Positions 40,934 through 49,099 of a stretch of 64,000 bases of DNA are shown piece by piece. Numbering within the stretch: position 1 is the first letter of the stretch; each line of letters starts with the position of its first letter. Made by a program: the position numbers and the translations under genes. The notes under the pieces are model-generated. The model searched no databases. It saw nothing but the letters and a program-made list of their open reading frames with translations, and was not told where the DNA came from. Source of the stretch: CAWDZK01 sp963807005 (lineage in GTDB: Bacteria > Actinomycetota > Actinomycetes > JACCUZ01); assembly GCA_963807005.1 (NCBI GenBank), contig CAWDZK010000001.1, positions 372,001 through 436,000 on the forward strand. Direction: 5' to 3'.

Positions 40934-43666
40934 TCAGCCGGTGTTGCGCAGGCCGGCCGCGATGCCGTTGACGGTGAGCAGCAGCGCCTCCCGCAGCCGC
41001 GGCTCGAGCGGTCGGCCGGCCTGCGCGTCCGCACGGGACCGCCGCAGCAGGGACACCTGCAGGTAGCTGATCGGGTCGAGGTACGCGTCGCGCACCTGCA
41101 GCGTGCGGGCCAGGACCGGGTTGGAGCCGAGCAGCGACCCCTCCCGGGTGACCGCGAGGACCTCGGTGACGGTCCGGTCGTGCTCGTCGCGGACGGCGTC
41201 GAACAGGTGCCGCAGGTCGGGGTCGACCAGGGAGTCGACGTAGTGCGCGGCGATCCGCAGGTCGGTCTTCGCCAGCGTCATCGACACGTTGGACAGGAAC
41301 GTGCGGAAGAAGTGCCAGCCGTCGTACATCTCGTCGAGGACGTCGCCGAGCCCCGCCTCCCGGACGGCGGCCAGCCCGGTCCCGACGCCGAACCATCCCG
41401 GCACGACCTGCCGGGACTGGGTCCAGCCGAACACCCACGGGATCGCCCGGAGCCCGGACAGCCCGGCGCCGCTGTCCGGCCGGCGGGCCGGGCGGGAGCC
41501 GATGTTGAGGTCGGTGAGCAGCTCGACCGGGGTCGACTGGACGAAGTAGGCCGGCAGGTCGGGGTGCTCGACCAGCCGGCGGTACGCCGTCTGCGCCGAG
41601 TCGGACAGCACGTCCATGACGTCGTCGAAACGGGTCAGCTGGGCCGAGGACGTGCGCGGCTCCCGGTGCAGCACCGTCGCCTCGAGGGTGGCAGCGAGGG
41701 TGAGCTCGAGGTTCTCGCGGGCCAGCGCCGGCAGGGAGTACTTGTCGCTGATGACCTCGCCCTGCTCGGTCACCTTGATCTCGCCGTCGAGCGTCCCCCA
41801 GGGCTGGGCCAGGATCGCGTCGTGGGTCGGGCCGCCGCCCCGGCCGATCGTCCCGCCGCGACCGTGGAACAGCCGCAGCCGCACCCCGTGCCGCCCGGCC
41901 ACGTCACGCAGCTGTCGCTGGGCCCGGTGGATCTCCCACTGCGACGTGGCGATGCCGGCCTCCTTGTTGGAGTCGGAGTAGCCGAGCATCACCTCCTGCA
42001 CGTCTCCACGCAGCTGCACCACCCGGCGGTACGACGGGTCGGCGAGCAGCTCGTCGAGCACCCGGCCGGCCTCCCGCAGCTCCGACACCGTCTCCAGCAG
42101 CGGCACGAACCCGATCCTCGCCACGCCGTCGTGCAGGTCGACCAGCCCGGCCTCCCGGGCCAGCAGCACGGCGGCCAGCAGGTCGTCGGCGCCCCGGGTC
42201 ATCGAGACGATGTAGCTCTCGCACACCTCCGGGCCGAGGGTGTCCAGCGCCTCGCGGATGGTCGTGAACACCGCCAGCGTCCGCGCCCCCGCCTCGTCCA
42301 GCGGTGCCTGCTGGGGCCCCAGCGGTCGACGGCCGGCCAGCTCCTTGCGCAACAGCTCGAGCCGGTTGCGTCGCGGCAGGTCGGCGTAGCGCCACGACAG
42401 CTCGCCGAGCCGGTCGAACATCTGCGCCAGGGCATGGTGGTGGGCGTCGGCGTGCTCGCGCACGTCGAGGGTCGCCAGGTGCAGGCCGAAGGTCGACACG
42501 ACCCGCAGCAGCCGGTCCATCCGGCCGTGCGCAGCCAGCGCCGCCTTGTGGGTGGCCAGCGAGTCGCGCATGAGCCGCAGGTCGACGAGCAGCTCGGCGG
42601 TGCCGAGGTAGTCGTGCCCCGGCCGGTGCGCGGCCCCCTCGGCGATCCGCTCCCTGGTGTGGGCGAGCTTGAGCTGCACGCACCGCCCCTTGAGCCGGTA
42701 CGGCTCGTCGCCGTTGATCCGGCGCACCCGGGCGGGCAGCTCGGGCAGCGCCGCCAGGTCCCGCTCGATGCTGGCGAGCAGCGCGTCGCTTGCCCCGACC
42801 AGGGACTGGGCGGACGACAGGTCGGCCATCAGGTCGTCGACCAGCACGGCGAGGTCCCGCAGCGCGTGGCCGTGCTGGAGCACGAGCACGTCGTGAGTCA
42901 CCTGCGGTGTGACGTTCGGGTTGCCGTCCCGGTCGCCCCCGATCCAGCTGCCGAAGCGCAGCGGGCGCGCGTCCGCCGGCAGCTCCACCCCGAGCGAGGC
43001 GAGCTGGTCGGCCAGCTCCTCCAGCACGTCGGCGACCGTGTGCAGCATCAGCTCGTCGAGGTAGTACGCCGCGTTGCGGGCCTCGTCGACCGGCTCGGGG
43101 CGGTCCAGGCGCAGCTCCGCGGTCTGCCAGAGCAGGTCGATCACCTCGGCGATCCGGCGGTCCGCGCGCGGGTCGTCGCCGGCATCGAGCAGGTCCGCGA
43201 CCCGCCGGCGCTTGGACAGGATCGACCGGCGGGCGGCCTCGGTGGGGTGCGCCGTGAACACCGGCCGGACGGCGAGCCGGGCCACCAGCGCGGCCACCTC
43301 GTCGGCGGGCAGCCCGGCCGCCCGGATGCGCTCGGCGGTCTGCGCCAGCCAGCCGCCCTTGCCGGCCCGCTCGACCTGCATCTCGCGGGCCCGGTGCACC
43401 TGCTCGGTGACGTTGGCCAGGTGGAAGTAGGTGCCGAACGCCCGCACCAGGCGGGCCGCGGTGTCCAGGTCGACGTCCTCGAGCAGCGCGGCGAGACTGC
43501 CGGCGTCCTCGCGGCTGCGAGCCCGCACGTCCTCGACCAGCGCCAGCAGCTCGGGGCCCTCCTGCCGGACCAGGGACTCACCGAGCAGGTTGCCCAGCCG
43601 CCGGACGTCGGCCCGCAGCGCCGCCTGGGTGCTGTCGTCGGGAAAGCCGTCGCCGGTCGAGGACAC
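40934..43666 (-). CDS. ppc: Phosphoenolpyruvate carboxylase
   Basis: A 910-residue enzyme that carboxylates PEP to oxaloacetate to refill the TCA cycle. The catalytic histidine is in PVFTAHPTEAARR near residue 137. Further hallmarks are SWIGGDRDGNPNVT near 236-249, VMLGYSDSNKEAGIATSQW near 560-580, LFHGRGGTIGRGGGP near 600-615, and the C-terminal end NGIAAGLRNTG with the terminal Gly. The start GTG 43666 is chosen because TATCGT lies 6 bases upstream on this strand; longer in-frame extensions upstream lack family similarity. It diverges from mfd. Confidence 0.95.
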   Translation of the reverse strand: MSSTGDGFPDDSTQAALRADVRRLGNLLGESLVRQEGPELLALVEDVRARSREDAGSLAALLEDVDLDTAARLVRAFGTYFHLANVTEQVHRAREMQVERAGKGGWLAQTAERIRAAGLPADEVAALVARLAVRPVFTAHPTEAARRSILSKRRRVADLLDAGDDPRADRRIAEVIDLLWQTAELRLDRPEPVDEARNAAYYLDELMLHTVADVLEELADQLASLGVELPADARPLRFGSWIGGDRDGNPNVTPQVTHDVLVLQHGHALRDLAVLVDDLMADLSSAQSLVGASDALLASIERDLAALPELPARVRRINGDEPYRLKGRCVQLKLAHTRERIAEGAAHRPGHDYLGTAELLVDLRLMRDSLATHKAALAAHGRMDRLLRVVSTFGLHLATLDVREHADAHHHALAQMFDRLGELSWRYADLPRRNRLELLRKELAGRRPLGPQQAPLDEAGARTLAVFTTIREALDTLGPEVCESYIVSMTRGADDLLAAVLLAREAGLVDLHDGVARIGFVPLLETVSELREAGRVLDELLADPSYRRVVQLRGDVQEVMLGYSDSNKEAGIATSQWEIHRAQRQLRDVAGRHGVRLRLFHGRGGTIGRGGGPTHDAILAQPWGTLDGEIKVTEQGEVISDKYSLPALARENLELTLAATLEATVLHREPRTSSAQLTRFDDVMDVLSDSAQTAYRRLVEHPDLPAYFVQSTPVELLTDLNIGSRPARRPDSGAGLSGLRAIPWVFGWTQSRQVVPGWFGVGTGLAAVREAGLGDVLDEMYDGWHFFRTFLSNVSMTLAKTDLRIAAHYVDSLVDPDLRHLFDAVRDEHDRTVTEVLAVTREGSLLGSNPVLARTLQVRDAYLDPISYLQVSLLRRSRADAQAGRPLEPRLREALLLTVNGIAAGLRNTG

Positions 43667-43672
43667 CCCTCG

Positions 43673-43678
43673 ACGATA
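43673..43678 (-). promoter_or_regulatory. -10 element TATCGT, leaderless start of ppc
   Basis: On the minus strand TATCGT ends 6 bases before the GTG at 43666, which supports that start. Confidence 0.45.
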
Positions 43679-43765
43679 GGTCCGTCCGCCGGCCCCCGAG
43701 ACTGCCCGACCGTCATCCGAGACCGACATGCACGTGCGCGGCGGCAGCCCGTCGGACCGGCGACG

Positions 43766-43771
43766 TAGGCT
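43766..43771 (+). promoter_or_regulatory. -10 element TAGGCT upstream of mfd
   Basis: TAGGCT is 70 bases before the GTG at 43842, in the divergent region shared with ppc. CAGGAG in the leader can serve as ribosome site. Confidence 0.35.
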
Positions 43772-43841
43772 GGGACCGCCCCGGGCCGCAGTGCGGACCG
43801 GGGCCGCCGTGCTGCGCCGACCACCCCAGGAGCCGACCTCC

Positions 43842-46800
43842 GTGAGCCTCACCGGACTGCTGGACCTCCTGCTCGACGAGCGCACGGGCGACCCGGCCCT
43901 GCGCACGGCCCTCGACGCCGCCCGCGCCGGGGCGCACACCTCGCTGGACCTCACCGCGCCGCCGGGAGTGCGGCCCTTCGCGCTGGCCGCGCTGGCCGCG
44001 CGGGCCGGGCGGCCGGTGCTCGCCGTGACGGCCACCGGCCGGGACGCCGAGGAGCTCGCCAGCGCCCTGCGGGACCTGCTCGACCCCGAGGCGGTCGCTG
44101 AGTTCCCGTCCTGGGAGACGCTGCCGCACGAGCGGCTCAGCCCCCGCAGCGACACGGTCGGCCGGCGGCTCGCCGTGCTGCGCCGGCTCGCGCACCCCGA
44201 CCCGGCCGATGCCGGGCACGGTCCGGTGCAGGTCGTCGTCGCGCCGGTGCGGGCGGTGCTGCAGCCGATCGTCGCCGATCTCGGCGAGCTCGTGCCGGTC
44301 GCGCTGCAGGCCGGCGACGAGATCGACCTTGACGTGCTCACCGGCAGCCTGGCGGCGGCCGCCTACACCCGCGTCGACCTGGTCGAGCGGCGCGGCGAGT
44401 TCGCGGTGCGCGGCGGCATCGTCGACGTGTTCCCGCCGACCGAGGAGCACCCGCTGCGGGTGGAGCTGTGGGGCGACACCGTCGAGGAGGTGCGCTGGTT
44501 CAAGGTCGCCGACCAGCGCTCCCTCGAGGTGGCCGAGCACGGGCTCTGGGCGCCGCCGTGCCGGGAGCTGCTGCTGACCGACGCGGTTCGCGCGCGGGCT
44601 GCCGAGATGGCCGAGGCGCACCCGGGTCTCGCCGACGTCTTCGGCCAGCTCGCCGAAGGCATCGCGGTGGAGGGCATGGAGTCCCTCGCGCCGGCGCTCG
44701 TCGACGACATGGTGCTGCTGCTCGACCAGCTCCCCGCGGGCACCCACGTCGTGGTGCAGGACCCCGAGCGGGTCCGCACCAGGGCGCACGACCTGTTCGC
44801 CACGAGCAGCGAGTTCCTCGAGGCCTCCTGGGCGAGCGCCGCCGCGGGAGCCGCCACACCGATCGACCTGGGGGCGGCCGCGTACCGCAGCCTTGCGGAC
44901 GTCCGGGCCCGCGCGGTCGAGCTGGCCCTGCCGTGGTGGAGCATCAGCCCGTTCGCGGCGGACGAGACGGCCGAGGGCGAGGACATCTCCTCGGTCGCCG
45001 CCCGCTCGGTCGAGGGCTACCGCGGCGACACCGCGCGGTTCGTGGCCGACCTCAAGGGCTGGCTCGGCGACGGCTTCCGCGTCGTCCTGCTCACCGAGGG
45101 TCACGGCTCGGCCGAGCGCATCGTCGAGGTGCTCGGCCAGGAAGACGTCGCCGCCCGACTCGACGAGAGCCTCGACTCGGTGCCGGAGCCAGGGATCGTG
45201 CACGTCTCGTGCGGTCGGCTCGTTCGCGGGTACGTCAGCGACGACCTGCGCCTCGTCGTGCTCACCGAGACCGACCTCATGGGACAGGCCGGCCCCTCGA
45301 CCAAGTCGATGCGCCGGATGCCGAGCCGGCGTCGCAACCAGGTCGACCCGCTGCAGCTGCAGCCGGGCGACTACGTCGTGCACGAGCAGCACGGCGTCGG
45401 CCGGTACGTCGAGATGACCCAGCGGACCGTCCAGGGAGCCACCCGCGAGTACCTGCTCATCGAGTACGCCCCGTCCAAGCGCGGGCAGCCGGGGGACCGC
45501 CTGTTCGTCCCGTCCGACCAGCTCGACCAGGTCACCCGGTACGTCGGCGGCGAGGCGCCGTCCCTGCACCGCCTGGGCGGAGCCGACTGGCAGAAGGCGA
45601 AGGGGCGCGCCCGCAAGGCGGTCAAGGAGATCGCCGCCGAGCTGATCCGGCTGTACGCCGCGCGCACCTCCGCCCCCGGCTTCGCCTTCGGTCCCGACAC
45701 GCCCTGGCAGCGCGAGCTCGAGGACGCCTTCCCCTACCACGAGACACCCGACCAGCTCGGTGCCATCGACGAGGTCAAGCTCGACATGGAGAAGCCGGTC
45801 CCGATGGACCGGATCGTCTGCGGCGACGTGGGCTACGGCAAGACCGAGATCGCCGTGCGTGCGGCGTTCAAGGCGGTACAGGACGGCAAGCAGGTGGCTG
45901 TCCTGGTGCCGACGACGCTGCTGGTCAACCAGCACCTGTCGACCTTCGCCGAGCGGTACGCCAGCTTCCCGGTGAAGGTCGCGGCCCTCTCACGGTTCCA
46001 GTCCGACAAGGAGGCGACCGAGGTCAAGGCGGGGCTGCTCGACGGCACCGTCGACGTGGTGATCGGCACTCATCGCATCCTGTCCAGCGAGGTGCAGTTC
46101 AAGGACCTCGGTCTGGTCGTCGTCGACGAGGAGCAGCGCTTCGGCGTCGAGCACAAGGAACAGCTCAAGCACCTGCGCACCAACGTCGACGTGCTGACGA
46201 TGTCGGCGACGCCGATCCCGCGCACGCTGGAGATGGCGGTCACCGGCATCCGTGAGATGTCGACGATCCTCACGCCCCCGGAGGAGCGCCACCCGGTGCT
46301 GACCTTCGTCGGTGCGTACGACGAGAAGCAGATCGGCGCGGCGATCCGGCGCGAGCTGCTGCGCGAGGGCCAGGTCTTCTACATCCACAACCGGGTCGAG
46401 TCCATCGACCGCGCCGCTGCCCGGATCCGTCAGCTGGTGCCGGAGGCCCGGGTCGCCATCGCGCACGGTCAGATGAACGAGCACGCGCTCGAGCAGGTGG
46501 TGCTCGACTTCTGGGAGAAGCGGTTCGACGTCCTGGTCTGCACGACCATCGTCGAGAGCGGTCTGGACATCTCCAACGCGAACACGCTGATCCTCGAGCG
46601 CGCCGACGTCATGGGCCTCTCCCAGCTGCACCAGCTTCGCGGCCGGGTCGGCCGCAGCCGCGAACGCGCGTACGCCTACCTGCTCTACCCGCCGGAGAAG
46701 CCGCTCACCGAGACCGCGCACGACCGGCTCGCGACGATGGCCGCGCACAGCGACCTCGGCTCCGGCATGTGGATCGCGATGAAGGACCTCGAGATCCGCG

Positions 46801-47423
46801 GGGCCGGCAACCTGCTGGGCGGCGAGCAGTCCGGCCACATCGCCGCGGTCGGGTTCGACCTCTACGTCCGCCTGGTCGGCGAGGCCGTCGCCGAGTTCAA
46901 GGGCGAGGGCGCCGAGGTGCTGCGGGACGTGAAGGTCGAGCTCCCCGTCGACGCCCACCTGCCGTACGAGTACGTACCCGGCGAGCGGCTGCGGCTCGAG
47001 GCCTACCGCAAGCTCGCCGCCATCGGGTCGGAGCAGGACCTCGACGCGGTCCGGGCCGAGCTCGACGACCGGTACGGCGAGCTGCCGACCCCCGTCGAGA
47101 ACCTCCTCGCCGTGGCCGGCTTCCGGATGCTGGCCCGCCGTGCCGGGTTGTCCGAGGTCGCCCTGGCCGGCAACAGCGTGCGGTTCGCACCGGTCGAGCT
47201 GCCGGAGAGCGCGCAGCTGCGGCTGCAGCGGCTCTACCCGGGATCGCTGGTGAAGTCCGCGGTCCGTACGATCCTGGTGCCGAAGCCCATGACCGCCCGG
47301 GTGGGCGGCCAGCCGCTGCGGGACGTCGCGCTCCTCGACTGGTGCCGGGACGTCGTCGAGGCGGTGCTGTCTCCCGTCCCGGCGGCGCCCGTCGCCCCAG
47401 CCGCAGCAGAAGGACCACGATGA
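43842..47423 (+). CDS. mfd: Transcription-repair coupling factor Mfd
   Basis: A 1193-residue DNA translocase that removes stalled RNA polymerase and recruits UvrA. The UvrB-like N-terminal region (about 1-360) has FPSWETLPHERLSP near 88-101. The CarD-like RNAP-interaction domain is PGDYVVHEQHGVGRYVEM near 508-525. The RecG-like motor has Walker A CGDVGYGKTE near 661, VVDEEQRFGVEHKEQ near 760, SATPIPRTL near 788, and HGQMNEHALEQVV near 875-890. The C-terminal domain (from about 1020) ends with a Pro/Ala-rich tail. The start GTG 43842 has CAGGAG 8-14 bases upstream. Its stop overlaps the next ATG. Confidence 0.97.
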   Translation: MSLTGLLDLLLDERTGDPALRTALDAARAGAHTSLDLTAPPGVRPFALAALAARAGRPVLAVTATGRDAEELASALRDLLDPEAVAEFPSWETLPHERLSPRSDTVGRRLAVLRRLAHPDPADAGHGPVQVVVAPVRAVLQPIVADLGELVPVALQAGDEIDLDVLTGSLAAAAYTRVDLVERRGEFAVRGGIVDVFPPTEEHPLRVELWGDTVEEVRWFKVADQRSLEVAEHGLWAPPCRELLLTDAVRARAAEMAEAHPGLADVFGQLAEGIAVEGMESLAPALVDDMVLLLDQLPAGTHVVVQDPERVRTRAHDLFATSSEFLEASWASAAAGAATPIDLGAAAYRSLADVRARAVELALPWWSISPFAADETAEGEDISSVAARSVEGYRGDTARFVADLKGWLGDGFRVVLLTEGHGSAERIVEVLGQEDVAARLDESLDSVPEPGIVHVSCGRLVRGYVSDDLRLVVLTETDLMGQAGPSTKSMRRMPSRRRNQVDPLQLQPGDYVVHEQHGVGRYVEMTQRTVQGATREYLLIEYAPSKRGQPGDRLFVPSDQLDQVTRYVGGEAPSLHRLGGADWQKAKGRARKAVKEIAAELIRLYAARTSAPGFAFGPDTPWQRELEDAFPYHETPDQLGAIDEVKLDMEKPVPMDRIVCGDVGYGKTEIAVRAAFKAVQDGKQVAVLVPTTLLVNQHLSTFAERYASFPVKVAALSRFQSDKEATEVKAGLLDGTVDVVIGTHRILSSEVQFKDLGLVVVDEEQRFGVEHKEQLKHLRTNVDVLTMSATPIPRTLEMAVTGIREMSTILTPPEERHPVLTFVGAYDEKQIGAAIRRELLREGQVFYIHNRVESIDRAAARIRQLVPEARVAIAHGQMNEHALEQVVLDFWEKRFDVLVCTTIVESGLDISNANTLILERADVMGLSQLHQLRGRVGRSRERAYAYLLYPPEKPLTETAHDRLATMAAHSDLGSGMWIAMKDLEIRGAGNLLGGEQSGHIAAVGFDLYVRLVGEAVAEFKGEGAEVLRDVKVELPVDAHLPYEYVPGERLRLEAYRKLAAIGSEQDLDAVRAELDDRYGELPTPVENLLAVAGFRMLARRAGLSEVALAGNSVRFAPVELPESAQLRLQRLYPGSLVKSAVRTILVPKPMTARVGGQPLRDVALLDWCRDVVEAVLSPVPAAPVAPAAAEGPR

Positions 47424-48049
47424 GCCGCCTGACCCGCACCGCCGCCGCTCTCGCCGTCGCGACGCTCGCCGTCGCCGGCCTCTCCGGCTGCGGCGTGCAG
47501 CAGCGGCTCGGGTCGGCCGCCGTCATCGACGGCCACCAGATCTCCGTCGACGAGCTGCAGTCCGACGCCCGCGACTACCTCGCCGTGGTTCCCGGCGTGG
47601 ACCGCGCCGAGGTCCAGCGCGCCCTCCTCGAGCGGGAGATCCTGTCCCGGATCATCTCCGCCGAGGCACGCCAGGTGGGCGTGAGCGTGAGCCCTGCCGC
47701 CGTTGCCAAGGCACGCGACACGCTGCTGACGAGTGCGGGTGGCCGGTCCGGCCTGCTCCGGCAGCTGGCGGCCGGCCAGACGCCGGTGGTCCTCGCGCCG
47801 TCGCGGGTCGACCGCTGGTTCAAGGACCAGCTGCTCTACCGCAAGATCGCCGCCGCGCTGGCCGTCGGCGGCGACCCGACGTCGCAGGCCACCGTCGCGC
47901 GGACCACGCGTGAGCTCATCGCCACCGGCCGGGCCATGGACATCCGGATCAGTCCCCGGTACGGCACCTGGCGGACCCGCGCCGGCGTCCAGCCGCTGGT
48001 CAGTGGCGGTCTCGCCAGGACCGCCGAGCAGATCCGCGCCGAGGGCTGA
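47420..48049 (+). CDS. Lipoprotein with SurA-N-like domain
   Basis: A 209-residue exported lipoprotein. The signal peptide RTAAALAVATLAVAGLSGC ends in a lipobox with Cys24. It continues as VQQRLGSAAVIDGHQISVDELQSDARDYL, which resembles the start of SurA/PrsA-type chaperones. Helices rich in Arg and Glu follow (EVQRALLEREILSRII). The C-terminal PPIase domain of SurA is absent, and the tail has RYGTWRTRAGVQP. It overlaps mfd by 4 bases and lies before mazG, as the mfd-mazG-lpqU neighbourhood in mycobacteria. The role is unknown; a chaperone for exported proteins is possible. Confidence 0.78.
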   Translation: MSRLTRTAAALAVATLAVAGLSGCGVQQRLGSAAVIDGHQISVDELQSDARDYLAVVPGVDRAEVQRALLEREILSRIISAEARQVGVSVSPAAVAKARDTLLTSAGGRSGLLRQLAAGQTPVVLAPSRVDRWFKDQLLYRKIAAALAVGGDPTSQATVARTTRELIATGRAMDIRISPRYGTWRTRAGVQPLVSGGLARTAEQIRAEG

Positions 48050-48056
48050 CGAGCGG

Positions 48057-49034
48057 GTGACCGGCCGGCTCGTGCTCCTGCCGACCTCGCCGCGCGTGGC
48101 GCCGGGCCTGCTCGCGGCGTCCGCCTGGGACGTTCTCCGGTCCGGGGCGGCGGTACTGGCCGCGGCCGGGCACCCGTTGACGCCGTACCTCGAGGCCGAA
48201 GGGGTGCCGGTCCGCGTCCCGGCCGCGACCGAGCCCAGCGCGCTGGCCGCCGAGCTGCTGGGCGGCGCCTCGGCCGGCACCGCGGTCTGGCTGGTCGGTG
48301 CCGACGGCGACCCGCAGCTCGGCCTGGCACTGGGCGAGCTGCTCGAGAGCGGGACGGCGACCGTGGAGCTCGAGGTGCTGCCCGGCTCGTACGACCTGCC
48401 CGGTGCGCGGGTCCTCGACCTGGTCGCCGTGATGGACCGGCTGCGCTCTGCTGGCGGCTGCCCGTGGGACGCCGAGCAGACCCACGAGTCGCTGGCGACG
48501 TACCTGGTCGAGGAGACCTACGAGACGCTCGAGGCGATCGACACCGCCGACCGGAGCCACCTGCGGGAGGAGCTCGGGGACCTGCTGCTCCAGGTGGTCT
48601 TCCACGCGCGGATCGCCACCGAGCACCCGGAAGAGCCGTGGTCGGTCGACGACGTCGCCGGCGGCATCGTCGACAAGCTGGTGCGGCGGCACCCGCACGT
48701 GTTCGGCTCGGCCACCGCGGAGACCGCGGCGGACGTCGAAACCGGCTGGGAACGGGCCAAAGCCACCGAGAAGGGACGAGTGTCCGCCGTCGACGGCGTG
48801 CCGATGGCGCTCCCCGCGCTGGCACTCGCGACCAAGCTGGTGCACCGGGCGGAGAAGAACGGCGTCGACGTCGCAGCAGTCGACGGCGAGACCGTCGGAG
48901 ACCGGCTGATGGCGCTGGCGGTGGAGGCCCGCGCGGCGGGGCTGGACCCGGAGGCCGAGCTGAGGGCCGCCGCCCGGCGGTTCGCGGGCAGGGTACGTGC
49001 GGCCGAACAGGGGCCTTCCTTGGCGGATCGCTGA
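48057..49034 (+). CDS. mazG: Nucleoside triphosphate pyrophosphohydrolase MazG
   Basis: A 325-residue enzyme that removes non-canonical or oxidised NTPs. The C-terminal MazG domain has RSAGGCPWDAEQTHESLATYLVEETYETLEAI near residues 132-163. Its EExxE metal motif in REELGDLLLQVVFHA is near 172-186, with VDGVPMALPAL and KLVHRAEKNGVDV later. The N-terminal 120 residues (LVLLPTSPRVAPGLL and on) resemble a degenerate tetrapyrrole-methylase domain, as in YabN-type fusions. M. tuberculosis MazG has the same length. The GTG at 48057 follows the lipoprotein stop by 7 bases. Confidence 0.92.
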   Translation: MTGRLVLLPTSPRVAPGLLAASAWDVLRSGAAVLAAAGHPLTPYLEAEGVPVRVPAATEPSALAAELLGGASAGTAVWLVGADGDPQLGLALGELLESGTATVELEVLPGSYDLPGARVLDLVAVMDRLRSAGGCPWDAEQTHESLATYLVEETYETLEAIDTADRSHLREELGDLLLQVVFHARIATEHPEEPWSVDDVAGGIVDKLVRRHPHVFGSATAETAADVETGWERAKATEKGRVSAVDGVPMALPALALATKLVHRAEKNGVDVAAVDGETVGDRLMALAVEARAAGLDPEAELRAAARRFAGRVRAAEQGPSLADR

Positions 49035-49099
49035 CCGGAGCGGCTCCCCGGCCGTAGATTGGTGCGCCTACGTTCAGTGACTGCGTGGGGGGTGGCGAG

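Noticed and set aside
41180..43768. A long plus-strand frame opposite ppc
   Set aside because: Rich in His, Arg, Gln and Val with no motif. The minus strand holds complete ppc motifs with a normal C-terminus.
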